Below, piece by piece: positions 1 through 7,699 of a stretch of DNA of 30,222 nucleotides. Position 1 is the first letter of the stretch; each line of letters begins with the position of its first letter. Origin of the DNA: a virus; IMG/VR virus record IMGVR_UViG_3300032282_005105, positions 1 to 30,222 of that record, one strand, 5' to 3'. The position numbers and the translations under genes are program-made. A model generated the notes under the pieces. That model saw only the letters and a program-made list of their open reading frames with translations, did no database searches and had not been told where the DNA came from.

Positions 1-2
1 AA

Positions 3-539
3 GTCTTGGATATTTCTCGTAAAGTTCCTGTGGTATGGATTCGGGGAAATCATGACGAGTTTTTACATGACTTCATGCACATGCATCTAGGCAAATTACA
101 AATAGAAGAATATTACATTTTAGATTTAGGACCGGGTAAAAAGTATTTTATTTTTCACGGTGATATTCTTGATGTGTTTATTACCAAGTGGAAATGGGTG
201 GCAAAGATAGGTGCCGTGGGATATGACATGGCGTTGAAACTCAACACCCTATATAATAGATGGAGAAAGTGGAGAGGGTTATCATATTATTCCATCTCAA
301 AGGATATTAAGAAAGGTGTAAAGGCGGCAGTCAACTACATCACAGATTTTGAAGTCAGTGCAGTGAAGTTGGCAGCAAAGCATCAGTGTGATGGAGTGAT
401 ATGTGGACACATTCATCAACCTTCTGACAGACAAATCGCTGGCGTGCATTACTTGAATTCAGGTGATTGGGTGGAAAATTTAACTGCCATTCTTATTGAC
501 CATGACAACAACATTACTATTAAGGAGTTTCATAAATGA
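3..539 (+). CDS. Metallophosphoesterase, LpxH-like (5' truncated by window)
   Basis: The reading frame is open from the first bases, so the start and the first metal-binding motifs lie outside the window; a TTG at 6 is only an internal codon. Seen: GNHDEF near the beginning (the GNH[DE] metal motif), then CGHIHQP and NSGDW near the C-terminus. This order is typical of the calcineurin-like family closest to UDP-2,3-diacylglucosamine pyrophosphatases (LpxH-like). The family hydrolyses phosphoester or pyrophosphate bonds using two metal ions. Whether the phage enzyme acts on lipid A precursors is not shown; phage members may act on other phosphoesters. The stop overlaps the thioredoxin start (ATGA at 536-539), indicating translational coupling. 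Confidence 0.8.
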   Translation, partial: VLDISRKVPVVWIRGNHDEFLHDFMHMHLGKLQIEEYYILDLGPGKKYFIFHGDILDVFITKWKWVAKIGAVGYDMALKLNTLYNRWRKWRGLSYYSISKDIKKGVKAAVNYITDFEVSAVKLAAKHQCDGVICGHIHQPSDRQIAGVHYLNSGDWVENLTAILIDHDNNITIKEFHK

Positions 540-802
540 TTACAGTAATGAGATTTACCGCAGGTTGGTGTGCACCGTGTAGAATGATTACTCCTATCTT
601 CAAGCAATTACAAGAAGAATTGACAGATGTAACATTTGAAACTGTGGACATTGACGCAACACCAGAAATGGCAACAATGTACAAAGTTCGTTCTGTCCCA
701 ACCGTTATAATTTTCAAAGATGGATCGGATGTTGTCTCATTGACAGGAGCAGCGTCAAAACGACAGTATTTAGATTTGATTGAGGAAGCAAAAAATGCTT
801 AA
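536..802 (+). CDS. Thioredoxin
   Basis: A protein of 88 residues with the redox motif WCAPC at residues 11-15 and the conserved cis-proline region SVPTVIIF near residue 53. These mark a thioredoxin fold slightly shorter than the roughly 105-residue bacterial protein. It should reduce protein disulfides in the cytoplasm; in phages such proteins often serve ribonucleotide reductase or other redox enzymes. No reductase gene is visible here. The start overlaps the preceding stop and the end overlaps the dUTPase start, so it sits in a tight nucleotide-metabolism operon. Confidence 0.9.
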   Translation: MITVMRFTAGWCAPCRMITPIFKQLQEELTDVTFETVDIDATPEMATMYKVRSVPTVIIFKDGSDVVSLTGAASKRQYLDLIEEAKNA

Positions 803-1217
803 AGTTAAAAAGGTTGTTGACCACGCCGTATTGCCTACCAAAGCACACAGTGGTGATTTGGGATATGATTTATACGCAGCGGAGCAGGTCACAATATACG
901 CGGGTGAAACCCGGTTAATTCCAACGGGAATTTCTGTACAGTTCCCCGCCGGATATGGTGGATTAATCCGTGACCGTTCCTCCGTTGCTACTAAACGATA
1001 TTTATTTAATGTAGCGGGAGTTATTGATAATGGATATACTGGTGAAATCAAAGTTGCATTATATAACTCCACGGATGCGTTTCAAACTATTTATAGAGGT
1101 GATAAGATTGCACAAATGATTCTTATCCCTACCGTCGATTTCAAGGTAGAAGAGGTCACAGAAATTACATCGCAAGATGGAAGGGGGTCCAATGGATTCG
1201 GTTCAACAGGAAACTGA
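795..1217 (+). CDS. dut: dUTPase (deoxyuridine 5'-triphosphate nucleotidohydrolase)
   Basis: All five motifs of trimeric dUTPase are present: AHSGDLGYDLYA (residues 17-28), DRSS (60-63), GVIDNGYTGEI (75-85, with Asp78 as the expected catalytic base), GDKIAQMIL, and the C-terminal GRGSNGFGSTG lid. It converts dUTP to dUMP and pyrophosphate, keeping uracil out of phage DNA and feeding dTMP synthesis. ATG 795 is chosen over the upstream TTG at 780 because GAGGAAG (784-790) is a good ribosome-binding site for 795. The length of 140 residues is normal. It overlaps the end of thioredoxin, and the next gene begins inside its 3' end. Confidence 0.95.
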   Translation: MLKVKKVVDHAVLPTKAHSGDLGYDLYAAEQVTIYAGETRLIPTGISVQFPAGYGGLIRDRSSVATKRYLFNVAGVIDNGYTGEIKVALYNSTDAFQTIYRGDKIAQMILIPTVDFKVEEVTEITSQDGRGSNGFGSTGN

Positions 1218-1542
1218 GTTTAACGTTACGTTTACCAAAGCGGCACTTGGGGAAATGAAAAAGTTTGCAGAAGCAGAAGGAGTAAATCATTTCCGTATCG
1301 CAGTACTGCCAGGTGGATGTTCGGGATTCAAATATGATTTTACATTGGTTGATAATCCAGAACCAGATGATGTTGTGGTTGAACAGGAAAATGGATTGAA
1401 AGTTGTAGTAGATCCATTTTCCAGTTCGTATCTTAACGGTACATTAGTCCATTATGTAATGGATATGATGGGGTCTGGTTTTACATTTAAAAATCCAAAT
1501 GCAACAGCAAAGTGCGGATGTGGTAGCAGCTTCTCCGCATAG
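1192..1542 (+). CDS. IscA/ErpA/HesB-type iron-sulfur carrier
   Basis: An A-type Fe-S carrier of 116 residues. The three cysteines expected to hold the cluster are Cys43 (PGGCSGFKY) and Cys108/Cys110 (KCGCGSSF). The family transfers Fe-S clusters to apo-proteins; HesB-like genes recur in T4-like phages of aquatic bacteria. Possible clients in this window are the Cas4-like nuclease at 18702, with its likely Fe-S cysteines, and iron enzymes in general; this is inference. ATG 1192 is preferred over 1177 because the purine-rich stretch 1180-1188 (GAAGGGGGT) is well placed for it. It overlaps the dUTPase 3' end by 26 bases. Confidence 0.88.
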   Translation: MDSVQQETEFNVTFTKAALGEMKKFAEAEGVNHFRIAVLPGGCSGFKYDFTLVDNPEPDDVVVEQENGLKVVVDPFSSSYLNGTLVHYVMDMMGSGFTFKNPNATAKCGCGSSFSA

Positions 1543-1551
1543 GGAGTGGTT

Positions 1552-2118
1552 ATGAGTTCACCGGTTACACATTGGTTATTCGCAACACCCGTATCAGTAT
1601 TTGACTTGTCAAGATTTGTTACGGAAGAAGTAAACCACGCATTACAAAAAATTGGATATACCCAAAATGATTTGGTCGAAGGTATTCGTGGAGATGAGGA
1701 TCCTAGTAAAATTCTAGCACTCAAACCACTATACGATGAATTCCAAACGTGTATTGATATATTTTCGTCCGAAATGGGTATATCCAGTAGTTACATCTAC
1801 GAAAGTTGGATGAATATTTTATCAATGCATGGTTCTGTTGGTGTACATCGACATTACGATAGTGTTATCAGCGGAGCATACTATCCGTATGTAGACGAAG
1901 GTAGCGCACCAATTGTTTTTGTTAGTGCAACGGAAGGATTCCGAATGATGGACGTTCAGGCGGCTGTTCCAAATGGTCCTGGAATGTATTCATCAAATAT
2001 TGATAAGATTGAGGCAAAAACAGGTAGATTGGTTTTGTTTCCTAGTTGGGTTCAACACTACGTTCCTCCCAACAAAACTAATATGAGAATCACGTTAAGT
2101 TTTAACACCAAATACTAA
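1552..2118 (+). CDS. Putative 2-oxoglutarate/Fe(II)-dependent oxygenase
   Basis: The 188-residue protein has the double-stranded beta-helix facial triad in the expected order: His101-x-Asp103 (VHRHYDSV), His169 (WVQHYVPPN) and a 2-oxoglutarate-binding arginine at about Arg179 (MRITLSFN). It resembles the putative 2OG-Fe(II) oxygenase family (PF13759 type) that is common in cyanophages and other aquatic T4-like phages. Such enzymes hydroxylate a substrate using O2 and 2-oxoglutarate; the substrate is unknown. The start is ATG 1552, preceded by AGGGAG; the GTG at 1546 lies inside that site. It directly follows the Fe-S carrier gene. Confidence 0.8.
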   Translation: MSSPVTHWLFATPVSVFDLSRFVTEEVNHALQKIGYTQNDLVEGIRGDEDPSKILALKPLYDEFQTCIDIFSSEMGISSSYIYESWMNILSMHGSVGVHRHYDSVISGAYYPYVDEGSAPIVFVSATEGFRMMDVQAAVPNGPGMYSSNIDKIEAKTGRLVLFPSWVQHYVPPNKTNMRITLSFNTKY

Positions 2119-2140
2119 CATATGAACCTTTTTATTACGT

Positions 2141-2527
2141 ATGACTCGTAAGAAAAAAGAAACACGAGTTACGGATAACAAAATTGAAAAAACGGTTTCG
2201 AATATATTAACAAGACTAAATTTACCATTTGAACAACAAGTATCGGTGGATAAATATACTGTTGACTTTTTGGTAGATAATAAGTATATTGTTGAATGTT
2301 ACGGTGACTTTTGGCACTGTAACCCACAGCAATATACTTCGTCGTATTTTAATCGTGGTAAAAAGAAAACCGCAGAAGAAATATGGCAACGGGACACAGA
2401 AAGAAAAAAGAAGTTTGAGCAATTGGGTTATAAATTTCTATGTTTGTGGGAAGATGACATTAGAAACAATCCAAAGATTGTGCAGTCAAAAATAAAAAAA
2501 CATATAAAATTGGATGGTAGGTTATGA
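2141..2527 (+). CDS. Vsr-like endonuclease, possible free-standing homing endonuclease
   Basis: A basic 128-residue protein with a Vsr/PD-(D/E)XK-like core: VDFLVDN with Asp42, then YIVECYGDFWHC (residues 49-60), then WQRDTERKKKFEQLGYKFL and LWEDDIR (102-108). The GDFWH and GYK-LWE-D pattern is known from very-short-patch-repair nucleases and from phage Vsr-like homing endonucleases of the I-Bth0305I type. It should nick or cut DNA. It is a stand-alone gene squeezed between the oxygenase and the APS-kinase gene, overlapping the latter by four bases, which fits a mobile intruder. A repair role remains possible. A promoter-like sequence lies within it at 2262-2290. Confidence 0.72.
   Translation: MTRKKKETRVTDNKIEKTVSNILTRLNLPFEQQVSVDKYTVDFLVDNKYIVECYGDFWHCNPQQYTSSYFNRGKKKTAEEIWQRDTERKKKFEQLGYKFLCLWEDDIRNNPKIVQSKIKKHIKLDGRL
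2262..2290 (+). promoter_or_regulatory. Possible promoter inside Vsr-like gene
   Basis: TTGACT, a 17-base spacer, then TATATT. It has the same layout as the other promoter copies in this window but lies early in a coding region, about 230 bases before the APS-kinase start, so chance is a real alternative. Confidence 0.4.
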
Positions 2528-3330
2528 GAATTTTACTATTTGGATTACCTGGTTCTGGAAAGACTACATTGGCTGAAAAGCTGGTAAATTTACTTCCTGA
2601 CGCCGGGCATTTGAACGCCGACGCGATTCGCAAAGCATTCGACGATTGGGATTTCAGTCCAGCAGGTAGAGCAAGACAAGCGCTTCGTATGAGAACAATG
2701 TCGGATAATCTACTACAAGAACATACAGTGAAGCATGTCGTTGCAGACTTTGTTGCTCCAACCCGTGAACTTCGGGCAATCTACGAAGCAGACTTTTCCA
2801 TTTGGATGGACACGATTGCCGAGGGGCGTTTCGAAGATACCAATAAAGCATGGCAAGTACCAAAAGAGGACGAATACAACATTCGTATTACAGAATTTAA
2901 TTCAGATGTGGAGGCGGAACGGTTATGCAATTTAATTCAAAAGCATCAACAAAGAAAAAACACAGAGGTGAACATGCAGTTTAACCCCAAAGCACCCACT
3001 GGACTTATGGTGGGAAGATATCAACCCTGGCACAAAGGTCATCGTGCTCTATTTGAAAAGATTTTGTCTATTGCCGGACAAGTATGTATCGGCGTTCGTG
3101 ATACTCACGGAACAACCGAAAAAGACCCATTGCCAATCGAAGATGTTATTTCTAGAATCCACGAAGATTTAGAACAAGATTACGCAGGTAAGTATACCAT
3201 TTGGCAATTGCCAAATATTTCTGGTGTATATTATGGTCGTGATGTTGGGTATAAAGTCGAACAAATTAAATTGGATGATGAAATTGAATCAATTAGTGCA
3301 ACCCAAATTCGTAAGGAACTCGGAATATGA
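2524..3330 (+). CDS. Adenylylsulfate kinase-like / HxGH nucleotidyltransferase fusion
   Basis: Two domains in 268 residues. Residues 1-145 follow APS kinase (CysC): P-loop GLPGSGKTT (7-15), NADAIRKAF in place of the usual DGDNVR, DFSPAGR in place of GFS..DR, and FVAPTRELR in place of FISPFR. APS kinase makes PAPS, the sulfate donor for sulfotransferases, from APS and ATP. Residues 151-268 are a small cytidylyltransferase-like domain with GRYQPWHKGH (HxGH at 170-173) and ISATQIR (257-263), the signatures of adenylyl/cytidylyl transfer. The order kinase then HxGH domain echoes eukaryotic PAPS synthetase, but the second domain is much shorter than ATP sulfurylase. ATG 2974 has its own AGAGGTG site, so the second domain might also be made alone. 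Confidence 0.78.
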   Translation: MRILLFGLPGSGKTTLAEKLVNLLPDAGHLNADAIRKAFDDWDFSPAGRARQALRMRTMSDNLLQEHTVKHVVADFVAPTRELRAIYEADFSIWMDTIAEGRFEDTNKAWQVPKEDEYNIRITEFNSDVEAERLCNLIQKHQQRKNTEVNMQFNPKAPTGLMVGRYQPWHKGHRALFEKILSIAGQVCIGVRDTHGTTEKDPLPIEDVISRIHEDLEQDYAGKYTIWQLPNISGVYYGRDVGYKVEQIKLDDEIESISATQIRKELGI

Positions 3331-3983
3331 TTATAAATGATACGAACGGTAACCAGTGGTGCTATGTAAAAATACCACGAACTGGTACGAAAGAATATAC
3401 CAGTTTATTTGATGAATCATTTGCAAATGAATTAAAAAATAACAAATTTTATCCGCAAGGACACGCACCGTATAGTGCATTGTCAACTGTTAACGATAGT
3501 TCTGTTAAATATTTTACCGTAGTCAGAAATCCTGTTGATAGATTTATTTCTTCGTTACGTTATATGTTTGAACGTAAAGCAACGGATTCTAGAATTTCTT
3601 TCGATATTCCAAACGATACAATTCATAATATGGTGAGTTTTTTCTACGAAAATTTTGATAGAAATTGCCAACCAAAAGGAAAAACATTAGCAGACATATT
3701 CACTGCAAATAATGAATGGTTCATTGGTGCATTTTTTAAAACACAAACCTTTTGGGCAAGTGACGCATCCATCACAGTGTTTAAATACGAAAACATAACA
3801 GAATTCAATGATTGGTTAACAAATAATTTTACATATGATATCAGTAAACTGCAAACATTAGATTTAATAGAAACCGATATGTTAACGCATTTGGATTTTT
3901 CAGACCCAGAGTTTGTTCAGTTGGTAGAACATTTGTTCTATGAAGATTTTACCACATTCAATTATCCATTAAGTAACTCATAA
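3327..3983 (+). CDS. Sulfotransferase family protein
   Basis: 218 residues. KIPRTGTKEY near residue 15 matches the 5'-phosphosulfate loop of PAPS-dependent sulfotransferases (usually KxPKTGTTS). VVRNPVDRFISSLRYMF near residue 65 matches the 3'-phosphate-binding segment. It should move sulfate from PAPS to a hydroxyl of a sugar or other acceptor; the acceptor is unknown. No signal peptide or membrane segment is evident, so it probably acts in the cytoplasm. It starts at an ATGA overlap with the APS-kinase-like gene, a direct hint that donor synthesis and use are coupled. Confidence 0.75.
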   Translation: MIINDTNGNQWCYVKIPRTGTKEYTSLFDESFANELKNNKFYPQGHAPYSALSTVNDSSVKYFTVVRNPVDRFISSLRYMFERKATDSRISFDIPNDTIHNMVSFFYENFDRNCQPKGKTLADIFTANNEWFIGAFFKTQTFWASDASITVFKYENITEFNDWLTNNFTYDISKLQTLDLIETDMLTHLDFSDPEFVQLVEHLFYEDFTTFNYPLSNS

Positions 3984-3984
3984 T

Positions 3985-4200
3985 ATGATTCATCCTAAGA
4001 GACATATTGCAAAGGCTATTAGTTGGCGTATCGTGGGTAGTATAGATACGATGGTCGTTGCTGGTTTATTAACTGGTAATTGGAAACTTGGCTTATCTAT
4101 TGGTGGTGTGGAAGTTATTACTAAAATGATATTATATTACTTCCATGAACGATTCTGGTACAACTATATCAAGTTCGGAGTTGACAAAGACGCCGATTGA
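3985..4200 (+). CDS. DUF2061 family small membrane protein
   Basis: 71 residues. The pattern AISWRIVGSIDTMVVAG, then ITKMILYYFHERFW, is the DUF2061 signature (Trp-Arg near the start, tyrosine-rich helix ending HERxW). Two hydrophobic helices are predicted by eye, at about residues 17-30 and 37-53, so it is probably in the inner membrane. Its function is unknown. From memory, DUF2061 genes often sit beside sulfate-activation genes (cysC, cysD, cysN) in bacteria, so its position after an APS-kinase-like gene and a sulfotransferase gene looks meaningful. The gp43 promoter lies in its last codons. Confidence 0.82.
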   Translation: MIHPKRHIAKAISWRIVGSIDTMVVAGLLTGNWKLGLSIGGVEVITKMILYYFHERFWYNYIKFGVDKDAD

Positions 4201-4209
4201 GGATATATT
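4181..4209 (+). promoter_or_regulatory. Promoter for gp43 (sigma70-like)
   Basis: TTGACA, 17-base spacer, TATATT followed by TAAAG. It overlaps the 3' end of the DUF2061 gene. Transcription would begin near 4216, leaving a leader of about 20 bases before the gp43 ATG at 4239. That excludes the TTG at 4197 as a start on this transcript. Confidence 0.72.
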
Positions 4210-4238
4210 TAAAGAGACTATCAAGGGAGAACTCTTTA

Positions 4239-6761
4239 ATGTATCAAAATATTTTTATTGAAGATGGTGAGGGTCGTGGTATAGTGCATCTTTGGGATGA
4301 CCAAGAGGGCTATACCACGTTGCCGTTTTCACAGTTTGATTATGCATACAAGGCTGACAGCAATGGGTCTAAGCTGAGTATGACAGGTGTTCGGGTCAGT
4401 AAAACCAAAATGTATAAGTGGGATGACCCAACTTTATTTGAGAGTGACATTCCCCGTGAAACTCGTGTAATTACAGATTTATATTTGGATAGTGACGAAC
4501 CATCTAAGGGTCACAAAATTATTTTCTTTGACATCGAGGTGTCAATGGAAAATGGTATTCCGAATATTGAGAACCCAAACAACGAAGTTACAGCCGTTAC
4601 CCTTTATGATAATGTCACGAAGGAATATACGGTATTGGTACTAGACAAAACAGGGTCTCGACAAAACTACAAGAAGAATGATATTGACACCTACTTCTTC
4701 GATAACGAACTTGATCTACTTTACAAATTCATTGACGTATACGAAGCTATCGGTCCCACTATTATCACGGGATGGAATAGTGATTATTTTGACGTACCCT
4801 ATCTTTACAATCGGTTGAAGCAGCAGTGTGGAAACGGTATTGCAAACCGACTGTCTCCAATTGGAAAGTTGAAGTATTCCAAGTTTCGTAAGAAATGGAT
4901 GATTGCTGGTGTGACCTCTCTTGACTATCTTGATCTATACAAGAAGTTTACTTACGGACAGCAGCAAAACTATCGTCTAGATACTATCGGTCGGATTGAA
5001 GTTGGTATGGGAAAGGTTGAATATGAAGGGTCGCTGGATGATCTTTTTGAGAATGACCTTGACAAGTTTATTGATTATAACGTACAAGACGTACGTATTA
5101 TCGTTGAAATTGACAAGAAGATGAAGTTGATTGAGCTGGTTCGTGGTATTTGTCATGTGGGACACGTACAGTACGAAGATTATTGTTACAGTTCCAAGTT
5201 CCTTGAAGGGACAATCATTACCTATCTTCATCGCAAGGGATTAGTGGTGAGTAATAAACCCGCCGATGGACGGCAGTTGATGAATGACCGTGTGGAAAAT
5301 AATGATGAAGGGTTTTCGGGTGCATATGTTAAACCACCTGTTCCTGGGTTGTACGATTGGATTTATTCACTTGACTTGCAATCTCTGTATCCAAGTATCA
5401 TTATGAGTCTCAACATTAGCCCAGAGACTAAACGTGGGTTTGTGACCAACTGGGATGTTGAGAAGCATCGCAAGGGTGAAATTGATCTCTATCTCCTGCG
5501 TGAGAAAGAAACTGATACTATTGTTCGGTTACCTCGTGAAAACTTTATTAAGTTTATGGAAGCGGCAAATATGTACATCAGTTCAAATGGTGTATTATAT
5601 GATGCCAATAAAATGGGTATTATCCCAGAAGTACTTGACCGCTGGTTCGCGGAACGAGTTGAGTATAAGAACTTGATGAAGAAGTATAAGAACGAAGGTA
5701 ATGCAGAATTGGCGGATTATTACGATCGTCGCCAACATATTCAAAAGATTTTCTTGAACTCGTTGTATGGGGTTCTGGGACTTCCTATCTTCCGATTCTT
5801 TGATATTGATAACGCATTGGCCGTTACGGCAACCGGTCAAGATGTTATTAAGAATAGTGCAGAGTTTGCAAATAATTTGTATAACGACAGACTGAAAGAC
5901 GATAAGGATTATTGTATCTATATTGATACAGATTCATTGTATTTTTCATCCAAAGCACTACTACCAGAAAACGCAGAACCAAAGGACTTTACTATTAAAT
6001 TGGCTCGTGCAGTAGAAAAGAAGTTGAATGATTATTATAATGTAATGTCAAAGGAACTATTCTTCTGTGATAAGCATCGGTTCTATATCAAGGGTGAATC
6101 GGTCGCCAGTAAAGGTGTATGGATTGCAAAGAAACGATATGCTATGAATGCGGTGTATGATTTGGAATCTAATCTTGATGTAGATAATAAAATCAAGATT
6201 AAGGGATTAGATGTGGTAAGGTCAACGTTCCCACCAGCATTCCGTACATTTATGAATGGTGTATTAAAGGATGTACTAGGTGGTATTACGAAAAGTGATA
6301 TGGATAAGAAAGTATTGGCGTTTAGAACGGCACTGGATAATGAAAATTATATCAATGTCGCCAGAAATACATCGGTGAAAAATATTTCCGAATATGAAAA
6401 GGGTGCTGGAAAGCAGCTCGGTGAATTTAAGAAAGGAACACCGGCGCACGTGAAGGCATGTATCACATACAACAGAATGTTACATCACTTCAAGATTCAG
6501 AATAAATATGAAAAAATTTCAGATGGTGAAAAGATTAAGTATGTATATCTTAAAACAAATCCGTGGAACCTTGAAACTATTGCTGTAAAGGGATATAACG
6601 ACCCCAAGGAAATTATAGATATCGCATCACAGTATATTGATTACGAAGCACTGTTTGTTAATGAGTTAAAAACTAAATTGGAAGATTTTTATAGTGCATT
6701 GGGTTGGGGACTTCTTCCCACCGATGTCAATCAAAAAGCAGATGAATTCTTTTCATTCTAA
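4239..6761 (+). CDS. 43: DNA polymerase, T4 gp43-like family B
   Basis: An 840-residue replicative polymerase. Proofreading exonuclease motifs: FFDIEV (Asp98/Glu100), WNSDYFDVPYL (Asp185) and YNVQDV (Asp284). Polymerase motif A is DLQSLYPSI (Asp379), motif B KIFLNSLYGVLG (about 503-514) and motif C YIDTDSLY (Asp563/Asp565). All catalytic acids are present and the frame is intact, with no intein or intron. The C-terminus ADEFFSF is hydrophobic-aromatic, like the sliding-clamp-binding tail of T4 gp43. ATG 4239 with AAGGGAGA at 4223-4230 is chosen over TTG 4197, which has no such site and lies upstream of the likely transcription start. It works with gp45 and gp44/gp62 encoded downstream. Confidence 0.97.
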   Translation: MYQNIFIEDGEGRGIVHLWDDQEGYTTLPFSQFDYAYKADSNGSKLSMTGVRVSKTKMYKWDDPTLFESDIPRETRVITDLYLDSDEPSKGHKIIFFDIEVSMENGIPNIENPNNEVTAVTLYDNVTKEYTVLVLDKTGSRQNYKKNDIDTYFFDNELDLLYKFIDVYEAIGPTIITGWNSDYFDVPYLYNRLKQQCGNGIANRLSPIGKLKYSKFRKKWMIAGVTSLDYLDLYKKFTYGQQQNYRLDTIGRIEVGMGKVEYEGSLDDLFENDLDKFIDYNVQDVRIIVEIDKKMKLIELVRGICHVGHVQYEDYCYSSKFLEGTIITYLHRKGLVVSNKPADGRQLMNDRVENNDEGFSGAYVKPPVPGLYDWIYSLDLQSLYPSIIMSLNISPETKRGFVTNWDVEKHRKGEIDLYLLREKETDTIVRLPRENFIKFMEAANMYISSNGVLYDANKMGIIPEVLDRWFAERVEYKNLMKKYKNEGNAELADYYDRRQHIQKIFLNSLYGVLGLPIFRFFDIDNALAVTATGQDVIKNSAEFANNLYNDRLKDDKDYCIYIDTDSLYFSSKALLPENAEPKDFTIKLARAVEKKLNDYYNVMSKELFFCDKHRFYIKGESVASKGVWIAKKRYAMNAVYDLESNLDVDNKIKIKGLDVVRSTFPPAFRTFMNGVLKDVLGGITKSDMDKKVLAFRTALDNENYINVARNTSVKNISEYEKGAGKQLGEFKKGTPAHVKACITYNRMLHHFKIQNKYEKISDGEKIKYVYLKTNPWNLETIAVKGYNDPKEIIDIASQYIDYEALFVNELKTKLEDFYSALGWGLLPTDVNQKADEFFSF

Positions 6762-6770
6762 GAGGTTATT

Positions 6771-7628
6771 ATGGAACGACCAAATAAGATTACGTTTTAC
6801 AGAAATTTTAAAAATAAACTGATACCTGGTTGGAATGTTCGTTCTGCTTCACCAAAACGTGACTGGATGGATGAGTACAAGCACATGTATCGGTGCCTTC
6901 CAATGACCATCGCCAACCAGAATGGGTGGGTTATTGAATGTCCATGTGATATTAGTGTTGTTTGGTTTGGTGGGCAAGACAGACGTAGCATGCACTTCTG
7001 GTTGGATCCAGAATATAACGTAGCAAATCAGTGGGTTAAGTGTCACTTTGTTGGTGGTGTTGTTACGTTTGAATTTGATTTCTTAGTTAAGACTAATGAA
7101 AAAGTTAATATGTTAGTTCGTGGTGCACCAAACTTTTTTATTAATGGAGCACATCCACTTGAAGGTGTAGTAGAAACCGATTGGTTGAATTATACGTTTA
7201 CGATGAATTGGAGAATTACCGAACCGAACAAGATTGTGAAGTTCAAGAAAGGTGACCCAATTTGTTTTATTCAACCTATTCCTCATAATTACGCTGAGAC
7301 ATTTGATTTCAATATTGAATATCTAGAAGATAATCCAGAGTTGCACGAAAAGTTCCATGCCTATAACGACTCACGTAGGAAATTCAGCGATGACAAGGTT
7401 ATGGGTAAGCACAATGAAGAATGGCAAAAGCACTACTTCAACGGACGAGATGTACGAGATAGTACGGAAATTGGAGAGGATAGACACGCTATTAAATTGA
7501 ATTTGGTGGACCCAAAAGATCAGAAACTACAAACAGTACCAGTTATTGTTACATCAACAACAACGATTGCCGATGCTAAACACATCGCTCATACGGATAC
7601 TGTACGACCGTTTTCTATTATTAAATAA
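6771..7628 (+). CDS. DUF6065 family protein
   Basis: 285 residues. Seen: LIPGWNVRSASP, then YRCLPMTIANQNGWVIECP (about residues 40-58), GVVETDWLNYTFTMNWRI (about 140-157) and KKGDPICFIQPIP. This matches my memory of DUF6065, a family of unknown function found in bacteria and phages. No catalytic motif, signal peptide or membrane segment is recognised. It starts nine bases after gp43 and probably shares its transcript. The last 60 residues are polar and may be a separate tail. Confidence 0.7.
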   Translation: MERPNKITFYRNFKNKLIPGWNVRSASPKRDWMDEYKHMYRCLPMTIANQNGWVIECPCDISVVWFGGQDRRSMHFWLDPEYNVANQWVKCHFVGGVVTFEFDFLVKTNEKVNMLVRGAPNFFINGAHPLEGVVETDWLNYTFTMNWRITEPNKIVKFKKGDPICFIQPIPHNYAETFDFNIEYLEDNPELHEKFHAYNDSRRKFSDDKVMGKHNEEWQKHYFNGRDVRDSTEIGEDRHAIKLNLVDPKDQKLQTVPVIVTSTTTIADAKHIAHTDTVRPFSIIK

Positions 7629-7642
7629 TATTTAGTATATAC

Positions 7643-7670
7643 TTGACAAAATATAACAATGTGTTATATT
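7643..7670 (+). promoter_or_regulatory. Promoter for DNA ligase
   Basis: TTGACA, 16-base spacer, TATATT followed by TAAAA. It is in one of the few true intergenic gaps (7629-7699), about 30 bases before the ligase start, so its position is as expected for a promoter. Confidence 0.75.
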
Positions 7671-7699
7671 TAAAATATACTTTGTTATATGGAGAATAA

